Assembly (NCBI GenBank): GCA_900470445.1
Contig: UCAU01000014.1
Coordinates: 1-64,000 of the forward strand
From: Hyphomicrobiales bacterium
GTDB lineage: Bacteria > Pseudomonadota > Alphaproteobacteria > Rhizobiales > Devosiaceae
Direction: 5' to 3'
DNA: 64,000 nucleotides
The translations under genes were made by a program, and so were the position numbers. A model generated the notes under the pieces. The model did not search any database and was not told the origin of the DNA. It was given only the letters and a program-made list of their open reading frames with translations. How positions within the stretch are numbered: position 1 is the first letter of the stretch; every line of letters begins with the position of its first letter. Shown piece after piece: positions 45,463 to 54,158 of this stretch.

Positions 45463-45559
45463 GTCATCCCGGCGCAGGCCGGGATCCATGCTGAAGGCTC
45501 TCCCATCATCCAGTTTGGGGTTGGTTCACGGCATGGATTCCGGCCTGCGCCGGAATGAC
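45463..45559. repeat. Inverted pair of family 1 repeats between convergent genes
   Basis: The 28-base arms at 45463-45490 and 45532-45559 are reverse complements at 26 of 28 positions, with a 41-base loop. Each arm carries the family core (CCGGCGCAGGCCGG or CCGGCCTGCGCCGG). Placed between convergent genes, the long hairpin can end transcripts from both sides. Confidence 0.7.
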
Positions 45560-45589
45560 TCCGTGGGGTGGAATGCTAAGGGGTGCCCC

Positions 45590-46594
45590 TCAGTTCACCG
45601 TAAACCCCTTCACAAACGGATCGCGGTCGTCGAGGAAGATCGTGTTGTAACCCGTGATCCAGGCCTGGCCGGCGATAGAGGGCACGATGGCGTCGTAGGG
45701 GCCGACCTTGGTGGCGGCCTCGACCCGGCCGACAAACAGGCTCCCGATGATCGATTCATGCACAAAGCTCTCGCCCACCTTGAGCTCGCCGCGTGCGGCT
45801 TTCTGGGCCAGGCGCGCCGAGGTGCCGGTGCCGCAGGGTGAGCGGTCGATGGCTTTTTCGCCGTAGAATACCGCATTGCGGGCATCGGCCTTGGGGTTCA
45901 CCGGGGCGCCGGTCCACATGATATGGCGCAGGCCATTGATGGTGGGGAATTCGGGGTGCTGGAAGGTGTATTTCTCGTTGATCAGCCGGCGGGCGACGGG
46001 CGAAAGTTGCTGGATATCGAAGGCTGAGAGCTGGTTCATATCGGTGAAGCCGGGCTGCGGTTCGAAAATGGCGTAGAAATTGCCGCCATAGGCGACGTCG
46101 AACTTGAGCGGCCCAAGCCCCGGCAGGTCGATTTCCAGCCCGGTCGCATAAAGGAAGGAGGGCACATTGGTGATGCGCACGTCGATCACATGGCCCGCAT
46201 TGTCCATGGTGTATTCGGCCTCGATAGTGCCGGCCGGCACTTCGAGCCGCAGCTTGCCCGGTGTCTTGGGCGTGACCAGGCCTTCTTCGATCATCACCGT
46301 CACCGTGCCGATCGTGCCATGGCCGCACATGGGCAGGCAGCCCGAGGTTTCGATGAAGAGGATCGAGCCGTCCACATCCTCGCGCAAAGCAGGATAAAGG
46401 ATCGATCCGCTCATCACGTCATGGCCGCGCGGCTCGAACATCAGGCCGGTGCGGATCCAGTCATATTCGGCCAGAAAATGCTCGCGGCGGGCATTCATCG
46501 TATCGCCCTTGAGGTCGGGGCCGCCCCCGGCCACGACGCGGACCGGATTGCCGCTTGTATGGGCGTCGATACAGAAAAAGCTCTTCTTGCTCAT
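45590..46594 (-). CDS. 4-hydroxyproline 2-epimerase (proline racemase family)
   Basis: A 334-residue proline racemase-fold enzyme. The two catalytic cysteines are both present: C90 in LPMCGHGTIG and C254 in RSPCGTGTSA. That pair marks an epimerase or racemase rather than the Ser/Cys or Thr/Cys dehydratase types. Given the oxidase and deaminase neighbours it most likely turns trans-4-hydroxy-L-proline into cis-4-hydroxy-D-proline. Its start follows the oxidase stop by 6 bases. Confidence 0.9.
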   Translation of the reverse strand: MSKKSFFCIDAHTSGNPVRVVAGGGPDLKGDTMNARREHFLAEYDWIRTGLMFEPRGHDVMSGSILYPALREDVDGSILFIETSGCLPMCGHGTIGTVTVMIEEGLVTPKTPGKLRLEVPAGTIEAEYTMDNAGHVIDVRITNVPSFLYATGLEIDLPGLGPLKFDVAYGGNFYAIFEPQPGFTDMNQLSAFDIQQLSPVARRLINEKYTFQHPEFPTINGLRHIMWTGAPVNPKADARNAVFYGEKAIDRSPCGTGTSARLAQKAARGELKVGESFVHESIIGSLFVGRVEAATKVGPYDAIVPSIAGQAWITGYNTIFLDDRDPFVKGFTVN

Positions 46595-46600
46595 GATGGC

Positions 46601-47833
46601 CTATTGGAAGCGGGTAATGCTGAAAGGGGCGAGCGCCGGATCGGCCGGTGCATCGGCAATAAGGCTAGCGACCAGTCGCGCGGTGACGGCGCTCAGGGTC
46701 AAGCCCAGATGGCCATGGCCGAAGGCATAGACGATGCGGTCGTCGCCGGGATGGTGGCTGATGACGGGCAGGGAATCGGGCGTCGAGGGGCGGCGGCCCA
46801 TCCATTCCTTGCCGGTTTCGGGCAGGGCGGGCACATAGCGGCGCATCTTGGTGCGCATGGCCCTGGCGCGGGCGAAATTGGGGGCGGTGTCGGGCTTGGC
46901 CAATTCCACCGCGCCGCCCACGCGCAGGCCATCGACCAGTGGCGAAGCGATAAAGCCATGATCGGCAAAACCTACCGGCATGGGCAGGTTCCAGTCCAGA
47001 TCGGTGAAGGTGGTGTTATAGCCGCGCTCGTTTTCGAGCAGTACTTTGGCGCCCAGCCCGCGCACCAGATCGCGCGACCACACCCCGGCGGCGACCACCA
47101 CCTTGTCGAAGGTTTTCTGGCCCGATGGTGTGGCGATGGTGATGCCGTTCTCGCCCTGTACCAGCCGTGTCACCTTGGCCGGCACGAGCTTGGCGCGGCC
47201 ACTGACGAAGGACTGATAATGGCGCAAAATGGTCAGGGGATTGGAGGCCGTCCAATAGCTGGGCTGATAGATGGCACCGGCAAAATTGCCCTCCAGCTGC
47301 GGCACCAATTGGCGCGCACGCTCGGGGGTGATGCGTTCGAAATCATAGCCCAGAGTGGCCTTGACGACGCCGGCTTCATGCAGGGCGGAGGCTACGCTTT
47401 TTTCGCTGTCATGCACCGAAACGTAGCCGGTCTGCCGCAAGTGGCCGGAGAGAGCAGCCTTGCGGCCCAGCTCTTCATGGTCGGCCAGCGCGCTGGTCAT
47501 CAATAGCGTCAGCGCTTCGCGCGCTTTGACTCCGCGGGCCGGTGTGGCGGAGGCGAGGAATGCCAAAAGCCAGGGCAGTAGCGCGGGCACATCGGTCCAG
47601 CGCAGGGTCAGCGGCCCCAGCGGATCGAGCAGCCAGCCTGGTACGGCCGACAGAATGCCGGGGCTGGCAATCGGCGCGATTTCGGGCAGGGCGATCAGCG
47701 AGGCGTTGCCTGATGAGGTGGGCAGGCCATCGGGCTCGGGCTCGAAGACCGTGACGTCATGGCCCTGATCGATCAGCCAGGTGGCAATGGCGGCGCCGAT
47801 AATGCCGGCGCCGGCAACGGCGATACGGGCCAT
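46601..47833 (-). CDS. FAD-dependent D-amino acid dehydrogenase, probable cis-4-hydroxy-D-proline oxidase
   Basis: A 410-residue DadA-type flavoprotein. The N-terminal FAD site is VAGAGIIGAAIATWL and the C-terminal FAD segment is GHGHLGLTLS. Placed between the epimerase and GntR regulator genes, it should oxidise cis-4-hydroxy-D-proline to pyrroline-4-hydroxy-2-carboxylate, passing electrons to the respiratory chain. Its start overlaps the regulator stop by one base (TAATG). A general D-amino acid role is possible but less likely. Confidence 0.88.
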   Translation of the reverse strand: MARIAVAGAGIIGAAIATWLIDQGHDVTVFEPEPDGLPTSSGNASLIALPEIAPIASPGILSAVPGWLLDPLGPLTLRWTDVPALLPWLLAFLASATPARGVKAREALTLLMTSALADHEELGRKAALSGHLRQTGYVSVHDSEKSVASALHEAGVVKATLGYDFERITPERARQLVPQLEGNFAGAIYQPSYWTASNPLTILRHYQSFVSGRAKLVPAKVTRLVQGENGITIATPSGQKTFDKVVVAAGVWSRDLVRGLGAKVLLENERGYNTTFTDLDWNLPMPVGFADHGFIASPLVDGLRVGGAVELAKPDTAPNFARARAMRTKMRRYVPALPETGKEWMGRRPSTPDSLPVISHHPGDDRIVYAFGHGHLGLTLSAVTARLVASLIADAPADPALAPFSITRFQ

Positions 47834-48573
47834 TAGCGGGCGTCCGAGAGGCTAATATGGGCGGCGGTGTCGCGGCCGATATAGCTCTGGATTTGCCGCA
47901 CGATCTGGGCGGCATGTTCGGCACCCAGCCGGTCGGCGAGGTCCGCGTCGCCCGCTTCGATGGCCGCAACCATGGCGCCGTGTTCGTCGACATATTGGCG
48001 CGGCAGCTTGTCATCGAAGGAGGAATAATAGAGCCGCAGGATGCGCCGACCCTCGTCGAGCAGCCGGCCAAAGAGGTTGGTGAAATAGATATTGCCGCCG
48101 GCTTCGGCGATGGCCATGTGGAAATCGCGATTAGCCTGGATCATGCCCAGTGCATCGCGCCGTGCCACGGCCTCCGAATAGGCGCCTTCAAAGCCGCGAA
48201 TGGCCAGCAGATGTTCGGGCCGGCGATGCACCGCCGCGGAGCGCGTGGTGACGCGATACATCAGCGTCAGCGCCTCGAAATAGAGCGGCAGCCGCACGAA
48301 ATCGATGGTCGAGACCACTGTGTTGCGATTGGGCAGCGTGGTCACCAGCCCTTCGCCCGAGAGGCGCACCAGCGCCTCGCGGATCGGGGTGCGCGACATT
48401 TCGAATTGTTCGGAGAGGCTTGATTCGTCGAGCGGGCTGCCGGGCTCAAGCTCGAGTTCGAGAATGGATTGGCGCAGCCGCTCATAAACGGTCTGGGCGC
48501 CTTGCCCGCGCACGCGGCCATTGGCAGGGGCTTCGGCGGCCGGTTTGGTTTTCTGGGTCTTGGCCGTGGCCAT
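47833..48573 (-). CDS. GntR family transcriptional regulator (FCD domain), hydroxyproline locus
   Basis: A 246-residue regulator. The winged helix (about 28-95) includes SEQFEMSRTPIREALVRLSGEGLV, followed by an FCD ligand domain (about 105-235). The first 25 residues are a flexible Lys/Ala-rich tail. It heads the minus-strand operon with the oxidase and epimerase. The palindromic element upstream of it is repeated before the deaminase gene, so it probably controls both promoters, sensing hydroxyproline or an intermediate. Confidence 0.88.
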   Translation of the reverse strand: MATAKTQKTKPAAEAPANGRVRGQGAQTVYERLRQSILELELEPGSPLDESSLSEQFEMSRTPIREALVRLSGEGLVTTLPNRNTVVSTIDFVRLPLYFEALTLMYRVTTRSAAVHRRPEHLLAIRGFEGAYSEAVARRDALGMIQANRDFHMAIAEAGGNIYFTNLFGRLLDEGRRILRLYYSSFDDKLPRQYVDEHGAMVAAIEAGDADLADRLGAEHAAQIVRQIQSYIGRDTAAHISLSDAR

Positions 48574-48664
48574 GTTCAGTGCTGCTCCATAGGCTTGGTA
48601 CCCGATCAGGCCGATAGCTTGTCAGCCGGCTGGTGCGGTTTCAAGCGCGCTCGGAACCTACATC

Positions 48665-48683
48665 GTATTCAGTTTGTCGACAA
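48665..48683 (-). promoter_or_regulatory. Hydroxyproline regulator site, copy 2
   Basis: On the minus strand it reads TTGTCGACAAACTGAATAC, identical to 44452-44470 at 18 of 19 positions. It is 91 bases upstream of the GntR start and points the same way towards its gene as copy 1. The LysR gene starts 70 bases to the other side. Confidence 0.7.
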
Positions 48684-48752
48684 TATGGTCTTTGCACTGC
48701 CGGCCGGTTCGCCTTAGCTCTAGCCGCGCGAAAATGGCAAGGGTCGGCGGCG

Positions 48753-49802
48753 ATGGATGATGAACGAGCAGGCGCAAAGATCAAGCGCGCCGGCAATGCC
48801 AGATCTGCCGCACGCCAGAAGGCCGGCGAGGTCACGCTCCATCAATTGCGCATTTTCTGGGCCGTGGCCCGCTCGGAAACCCTGACCAAGGCGGCCAAGC
48901 AATTGGGGCTGGCGCAGCCGTCATTATCCCAGCAATTGAGCAAGCTGGAAGCCAATGTCGGCACGCTGTTGTTTCATCGCCGCTCCAATGAAATGGAACT
49001 GACCGAGGCAGGCGCTTATCTGCTGCCCAAGGCCGAGCAGGTGCTGCGCAATATGCGCGAATTGGAAGATGGCCTGGGTCAGTTCAGCGGCGGCAAGCGG
49101 CTGACGCTGCGGCTGGCGGGCATCAATTCGGTGCTGCGCGTGCTGTTGCCCGCGGCCATCGGCAGTATGCAGAGCCAATTCCCCGAGGTCGATTTCGACA
49201 TTCAGGAAAGCGCCCCCGCCGATATTCTGGAACTGCTCTATGGGCGGCGGGTCAATATCGGCCTGCTCGCCGCCAATTCGGTGGCGCAGGCGGGTGTCGG
49301 CTTCGTGCAGATCCCGCTGATCGAAGACCCCTATGTGTTGGTGGTGCCCGAGTCCCTCACGCTCGATGGCATTGCTGATCCACAGAATGAATTGCCGGCG
49401 GAACAATTGGGCCTGCTCAACCAATCCATCCAGTTCACCTTTGGCAGTCAGCAGGCCAATCGGGTGGCCGATTGGTATGATCGGCTGCTGCCGCAGCATC
49501 GTGTGGTTGCGCAATGCCGCAGTTTTGAAACGGCCATTGGCCTGGTGCGAGCGGGGTCTGGGGTGTGCCTCGCGCCGGCGCTCGCCACCATTGCAGGCAA
49601 TGGGCCGCCGGGCGGGGTCAAGCTGTACCGTGTCAAGGCGCCGCCGCGCCGCATCGTGGCTTTGGTGCCCTCGCAATATCGCTGCGCCGAGCCCTATGCG
49701 AGCCTGCTCGACCTGCTGCAGCAGACTTCGGCTTCTTATGTCCTGCCGGGAATAAGGCCGACGCCGCCATTTCTGGCGGTGGATACGGAAGACGATTTCT
49801 AG
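48753..49802 (+). CDS. LysR family transcriptional regulator
   Basis: A 349-residue regulator. A basic N-terminal tail of about 25 residues precedes the helix-turn-helix (ETLTKAAKQLGLAQPSLSQQLSKLE), and the LysR substrate domain follows from about 115 (RLAGINSVLRVLLPAAIG). The ATG at 48753 is chosen; an earlier in-frame start at 48633 would add unrelated residues. It lies directly before pqqA on the same strand and back to back with the GntR gene. It may control pqq genes or act elsewhere; sequence alone does not say. Confidence 0.85.
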   Translation: MDDERAGAKIKRAGNARSAARQKAGEVTLHQLRIFWAVARSETLTKAAKQLGLAQPSLSQQLSKLEANVGTLLFHRRSNEMELTEAGAYLLPKAEQVLRNMRELEDGLGQFSGGKRLTLRLAGINSVLRVLLPAAIGSMQSQFPEVDFDIQESAPADILELLYGRRVNIGLLAANSVAQAGVGFVQIPLIEDPYVLVVPESLTLDGIADPQNELPAEQLGLLNQSIQFTFGSQQANRVADWYDRLLPQHRVVAQCRSFETAIGLVRAGSGVCLAPALATIAGNGPPGGVKLYRVKAPPRRIVALVPSQYRCAEPYASLLDLLQQTSASYVLPGIRPTPPFLAVDTEDDF

Positions 49803-49915
49803 GCGCTACCAGCACTATAGGCAAAAGCTATCGCGGCCATAGAGTGCGCTCGGGCCGCTCAGCCGTCACCCTCACCGCCAGCGGCGATCCTGCCGCCTTC
49901 GTGAGGAGACCTGAA

Positions 49916-49996
49916 ATGGCCTGGAAGAAACCAACCATCGTTGAAGTTCCCGTCAGCATGGAAATCAACATGTACGCTTGCGCCACGCGCAAGTAG
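49916..49996 (+). CDS. pqqA: PQQ precursor peptide PqqA
   Basis: A 26-residue peptide beginning MAWKKPTIVEVPVSMEIN and ending MYACATRK. The conserved glutamate and tyrosine with three residues between (E16, Y20) are the atoms from which pyrroloquinoline quinone is built. A GAGGAG ribosome site precedes the ATG. pqqB follows after 26 bases. Confidence 0.92.
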   Translation: MAWKKPTIVEVPVSMEINMYACATRK

Positions 49997-50022
49997 GGAC
50001 TGGCCTGCCGCGGGCGCTGACA

Positions 50023-50916
50023 ATGATCAAAATAGTCATTCTGGGCTCCGCGGCGGGCGGGGGCCTGCCGCAATGGAATTGTGGGTGCGACAACTGTCTT
50101 GCAGCACGAGGCGAGCCGGGCCTGCGCGCCAGCCAGGCTTCGATCGCCATTAGTGGGGATGGCGAGCATTGGTTTTTGATCAATGCATCGCCCGATCTGC
50201 GCCAGCAGATCGTGGATACGCCGGTGCTGCATCCGCGTGCCCTCAGGCACAGCCCGATTGCCGGGGTGATCCTCACCAATGGCGAGGTTGACGCTGTGAC
50301 CGGCCTGCTCTCGCTGCGCGAAGGCTCGCCCTTTGCGCTTTATGCACATCAGCGCGTGCAGGACATTTTGCGGACCAACAGCATTTTCAATGCGCTCAAC
50401 CCGCAGAAGGTGACGCGCATCGCCATCGAGACCGGGGTGGCTTTCGAGCCGACGCTGCCCGATGGCTCGGGATCGGGGCTGCTCATCGAACCTTTCATCG
50501 CCCCCGGCAAAACGGCGCTTTATCTCGAAGGCGCGGCCGAGAACGACGAGGGTGACACGCTGGGCCTGCGCATCACGCGCAATGGCAAGGTACTGGTCTT
50601 TCTCGCCGCCTGTGCCGCTGTCACGCCCGAAGTGGCCGACAGACTGGCCGGGGCCGACCTCGTTTTCTTCGACGGCACGCTGTGGCGCGATGATGAGTTA
50701 ATCGCCTTGGGCCTCGGGCAAAAAACCGGGCAGCGCATGGGCCATATCGCCATGGATGTGGCCATGCCGGCGCTCGCTGACCTGCGGGTTGGCCGCAAGG
50801 TCTTTCTGCATATCAACAATTCGAACCCGGCCTGGCGGCGCGATGCGCCCGAGCGGCTGCAAGCAGAACAAGCAGGATGGATTATTCCTGCCGATGGGAT
50901 GGAGATGACGCTTTGA
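50023..50916 (+). CDS. pqqB: PQQ biosynthesis protein PqqB
   Basis: A 297-residue metallo-beta-lactamase-fold protein. The N-terminus ILGSAAGGGLPQWNCGCDNC, with the zinc-binding cysteines, and the HINNSNP block near the C-terminus are family hallmarks. It acts as an iron-dependent hydroxylase on a tyrosine-derived intermediate. ATG 50023 is the start matching the family N-terminus. Confidence 0.94.
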   Translation: MIKIVILGSAAGGGLPQWNCGCDNCLAARGEPGLRASQASIAISGDGEHWFLINASPDLRQQIVDTPVLHPRALRHSPIAGVILTNGEVDAVTGLLSLREGSPFALYAHQRVQDILRTNSIFNALNPQKVTRIAIETGVAFEPTLPDGSGSGLLIEPFIAPGKTALYLEGAAENDEGDTLGLRITRNGKVLVFLAACAAVTPEVADRLAGADLVFFDGTLWRDDELIALGLGQKTGQRMGHIAMDVAMPALADLRVGRKVFLHINNSNPAWRRDAPERLQAEQAGWIIPADGMEMTL

Positions 50917-50921
50917 CAGCA

Positions 50922-51677
50922 ATGACAGCTTTTTCGGTTGCGTCTGACGCGGTGCTCGATAGTGCCGAAGATCTGGAAGCGCAGCTGCGCGCCATCGGCG
51001 CCACCCGCTACCATAATCTGCACCCCTTTCATCACCTGCTGCATGGCGGCAAGCTGAACAAGGGGCAGGTGCAGGCCTGGGCGCTCAACCGCTATTATTA
51101 TCAAAGCTCGATCCCGCTGAAAGACGCCGTGGTCATCTCGCGCTTCCGCGACCGGGCGACCCGTATTGAATGGCGCCACCGCATCGAGGATCACGATGGC
51201 GATGTGGGGAGCGAAGGCGGTATCGAGCGCTGGCTGCAACTGACCTCGGGCCTGGGGCTCGACAATGATTATGTCGAAGCCGCCGAGGGCATTCTGCCCG
51301 CCACGCGCTTTGCGGTGGATGCCTATATTCATTTCGTCAGGGACCATAGTCCGCTCGAAGCCATCGCCTCGTCCCTCACCGAACTCTTCGCGCCCAACCT
51401 GCACGAAGAGCGGATTTCTGGCATGCTGGAGCACTATGATTTCATCAATCCGGGCGTGATGACCTATTTCAAGCGCCGGCTGGAACAGGCCCCGCGCGAC
51501 GCCAATTTCGCGCTCGATTACGTCAAGGCCAATGCGAAAACCCCGGCCGAGCGGCAGGCGGTGTGCAATGCCTTGATCTTCAAGACCAATGTGCTCTGGG
51601 TGCAGCTCGACGCGCTCTATCACGCCTATGTCGAGGGGCATGTGCCGCCCGGCGCTTTCGTGCCGGCCCGGCCATGA
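50922..51677 (+). CDS. pqqC: Pyrroloquinoline-quinone synthase PqqC
   Basis: A 251-residue all-helical oxidase that performs the last ring closure and oxidation of PQQ. YHNLHPFHHLLHGGKLN, ALNRYYYQSSIPLKDA and WRHRIEDHDG are family blocks carrying active-site His, Arg and Tyr residues. ATG 50922 gives the usual length; a TTG at 50913 overlapping the pqqB stop is an alternative. It overlaps pqqD by ATGA. Confidence 0.94.
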   Translation: MTAFSVASDAVLDSAEDLEAQLRAIGATRYHNLHPFHHLLHGGKLNKGQVQAWALNRYYYQSSIPLKDAVVISRFRDRATRIEWRHRIEDHDGDVGSEGGIERWLQLTSGLGLDNDYVEAAEGILPATRFAVDAYIHFVRDHSPLEAIASSLTELFAPNLHEERISGMLEHYDFINPGVMTYFKRRLEQAPRDANFALDYVKANAKTPAERQAVCNALIFKTNVLWVQLDALYHAYVEGHVPPGAFVPARP

Positions 51678-51997
51678 CCGACTTTGTCGCCCCGGCTACC
51701 CGCCGCCGCATGAGTGTCAGCGAAGCCAGCGTGCCCACTTTGGCGCGCGGCACCAAATTGCGGCTCGATGAGACCCGCCAGCGCTGGGTGTTGCTGGTGC
51801 CCGAGCGGGTGATGGCGCCCGACGAGATCGCCGTCGAAGTGCTCAAGCTCTGCGACGGACAGCGCAGCGTTGCTGACATCACCGATCACCTGGCTGACAT
51901 CTACAATGCGCCGCGCGCGGAGATTGCCGGCGATATCATCGCCATGCTGCAAGACCTGGCGGATTCCGGCTTTCTGGTCGAGGCGGTAAAACCATGA
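51674..51997 (+). CDS. pqqD: PQQ biosynthesis peptide chaperone PqqD
   Basis: A 107-residue protein. The core (about 20-105) has VPTLARGTKLRLDETRQRWV and a winged-helix end (LQDLADSGFLV). PqqD binds PqqA and presents it to PqqE. The first 18 residues are longer than in minimal PqqD. It overlaps both pqqC and pqqE by 4 bases. Confidence 0.93.
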   Translation: MTDFVAPATRRRMSVSEASVPTLARGTKLRLDETRQRWVLLVPERVMAPDEIAVEVLKLCDGQRSVADITDHLADIYNAPRAEIAGDIIAMLQDLADSGFLVEAVKP

Positions 51998-53190
51998 GCC
52001 CGACCATGAGCGATGCCAGCCCCGTGCTGGTCGATGCCAATGATGGCTTGGCCATCCTCGAAGGCCAGTCCATCGCACAGGCCTATGGCATTCCGCTGGC
52101 GGTGCTGCTGGAAATGACCCATCGCTGCCCGCTGCAATGCGGCTATTGCTCCAATCCCGTCGAGATGGAGCGGGCGGGCAATGAGCTGACCACCGACGAG
52201 TGGAAAAAAGTGCTGACCGAGCTGGCCGAAATCGGGGTATTGCAGGTGCATTTTTCTGGCGGCGAACCCAGTGTGCGCAAGGACCTGGTCGAGCTGGTGC
52301 GTCATGCCAATGATCTGGGGCTCTATACCAATCTGATCACTTCGGCCGTGCTGATCACCAAGGAGCGCCTGACCGAGATTGCCGATGCGGGCCTCGCCCA
52401 TATCCAGATCAGCTTTCAGGCCAATGATCCGGCTTTGGCCAATCGCATTGGCGGCTTCAAGAATGGCCATGCCAAAAAGCTCGACGTGGCGCAATGGTCG
52501 CGCGAACTGGGCCTGCCGCTCACCGTCAATGCGGTGATGCATCGGCAGAACCTGCATGAGCTACGCGACATGATTGCGCTGGCCGTGCAGCTCGATGCCG
52601 ACCGGATCGAAGTCGCCAATGTGCAGTATTATGGCTGGGCGCTGAAGAACCGCGCCGCTTTGATGCCGACCATCGAGCAGATCGATGAGGCCACCGCCAT
52701 TGTCGAGGAAGAGCGCGTCCGGTTGCGCGGCATTCTCGACATCGATTTTGTGGTGCCCGACTATTATGCCCTGCGCCCCAAAAAATGCATGGGCGGCTGG
52801 GGCCGGCAGTTTTTCAACATCACGCCCTCGGGCAAAATCCTGCCCTGCCACGCCGCCGAAACCATCACCGAACTCAATTTTGAATCGGTGCGCTCCAACC
52901 ACTCCATCGCCTGGATCTGGCAGAATTCGGATGCCTTCAACCGCTATCGCGGCACCGGCTGGATGCCCGAGCCCTGCCAGGGCTGCGCCTTCAAGGAGAT
53001 CGATTTTGGTGGCTGCCGTTGCCAGGCTTTCGCCTTGACCGGCAGCGCCGGCAATACCGATCCGGCCTGCCATCTCTCGCCCTTGCATGAGAGCATTTTC
53101 AAGACGGCCGAGCGGGAATCCAGCACCGGGGGAGACCGTTTCATCTATCGCAATTTTTCTGGCGGCACGCTGGAGCCTGAGCAGCCATGA
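51994..53190 (+). CDS. pqqE: PqqA peptide cyclase PqqE (radical SAM)
   Basis: A 398-residue radical SAM enzyme that joins the Glu and Tyr side chains of PqqA. The iron-sulfur motif is CPLQCGYC (C45, C49, C52). A C-terminal SPASM domain carries further cysteines (GKILPCHAAE, PEPCQGCAFKE, GGCRCQAFAL, DPACHLSPLH). It overlaps pqqD and the downstream hydrolase gene by 4 bases each. Confidence 0.95.
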   Translation: MSPTMSDASPVLVDANDGLAILEGQSIAQAYGIPLAVLLEMTHRCPLQCGYCSNPVEMERAGNELTTDEWKKVLTELAEIGVLQVHFSGGEPSVRKDLVELVRHANDLGLYTNLITSAVLITKERLTEIADAGLAHIQISFQANDPALANRIGGFKNGHAKKLDVAQWSRELGLPLTVNAVMHRQNLHELRDMIALAVQLDADRIEVANVQYYGWALKNRAALMPTIEQIDEATAIVEEERVRLRGILDIDFVVPDYYALRPKKCMGGWGRQFFNITPSGKILPCHAAETITELNFESVRSNHSIAWIWQNSDAFNRYRGTGWMPEPCQGCAFKEIDFGGCRCQAFALTGSAGNTDPACHLSPLHESIFKTAERESSTGGDRFIYRNFSGGTLEPEQP

Positions 53191-54158
53191 CGCCACCCGA
53201 CGGCGGGGCCGACCCCTTCGCCCCGCTCACCAGCCAGATGCTCGATGTTGGCGACGGGCATAGTCTTTATGTCGAGACGGTGGGCCGGGCCAATGGCATT
53301 CCGGCCGTCTATCTGCATGGCGGCCCCGGCAGCGGTTGCCAGCCGTCACACCGGCGGCTGTTCGATCCCAGCCGGTTTCGCGCGGTGCTGTTCGATCAAC
53401 GCGGGGCAGGGCGCAGCCAACCGGCCCGCTCGCGGGAGCACAATAATACCCAGCATCTGATCGCCGATATGGAGCTTGTGCGGACGGCTCTAGGGATCGA
53501 GCGCTGGCTGGTCGTTGGCGGCAGCTGGGGCGCAACGCTGGGCCTTGCCTATGCCCAAGCTCATCCCGAGCGCGTTAGCGGCATCGTGCTCCGCGCGACG
53601 TTTCTGGGAACGCGGGCCGAGCTGGATTGGGCGTTCGGCACTGGTCTCCGGACGTTCCATCCGGGGCTTTACGAGGACTTCCTCAGCATCCTTACGCCCG
53701 ACGAGCGCGGCACTCCGCTCGACGCCTATTTCCGCCGCATCCTTGATCCCGATCCGGCAATCCACGGGCCGGCTGCTCGCGCCTGGCATGATACTGAACG
53801 GGTGCTCTCCGAGGCTCGACCGGGTACGAGGCGGCTTGATCTGGATGATGTCCAAAACGGCAGCCGGTTGCCGTCGACTGCATTTATGGAAGCCCATTAT
53901 TTTGCGCAGGGATCGTTCTTGGCCTCCGACCAATTGCTGGCTGGGGCAGGGCGGCTCAAGCCTATCCCAGGGGTGATCGTGCAGGGGCAGTTTGACCTGC
54001 TCTGCCCGCCGGCGATGTCATATGCACTGGCAAAGACATGGGGGAATGCGGAGATTGTGCTGGTCGAAGGGGCAGGGCACGCCATGTCGGAGCCGGGGGT
54101 GAGCGAGGCGGTGGTGGCGGGGATCAACACTCTAGCGATCAATCACCCGCGCCAATAG
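53187..54158 (+). CDS. Proline iminopeptidase-like alpha/beta hydrolase in the pqq operon
   Basis: A 323-residue S33 family hydrolase. The oxyanion segment HGGPGSG (44-50), nucleophile S113 in GGSWGA, the acid in GQFDLL and the histidine in GAGHAMS are all present, as in proline iminopeptidase. It overlaps pqqE by ATGA, so it is translated with the PQQ genes. A role in trimming PqqA after cross-linking is suggested by context; a general aminopeptidase role is possible. Its last 27 bases overlap the convergent dipeptidase gene. Confidence 0.87.
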   Translation: MTPPDGGADPFAPLTSQMLDVGDGHSLYVETVGRANGIPAVYLHGGPGSGCQPSHRRLFDPSRFRAVLFDQRGAGRSQPARSREHNNTQHLIADMELVRTALGIERWLVVGGSWGATLGLAYAQAHPERVSGIVLRATFLGTRAELDWAFGTGLRTFHPGLYEDFLSILTPDERGTPLDAYFRRILDPDPAIHGPAARAWHDTERVLSEARPGTRRLDLDDVQNGSRLPSTAFMEAHYFAQGSFLASDQLLAGAGRLKPIPGVIVQGQFDLLCPPAMSYALAKTWGNAEIVLVEGAGHAMSEPGVSEAVVAGINTLAINHPRQ

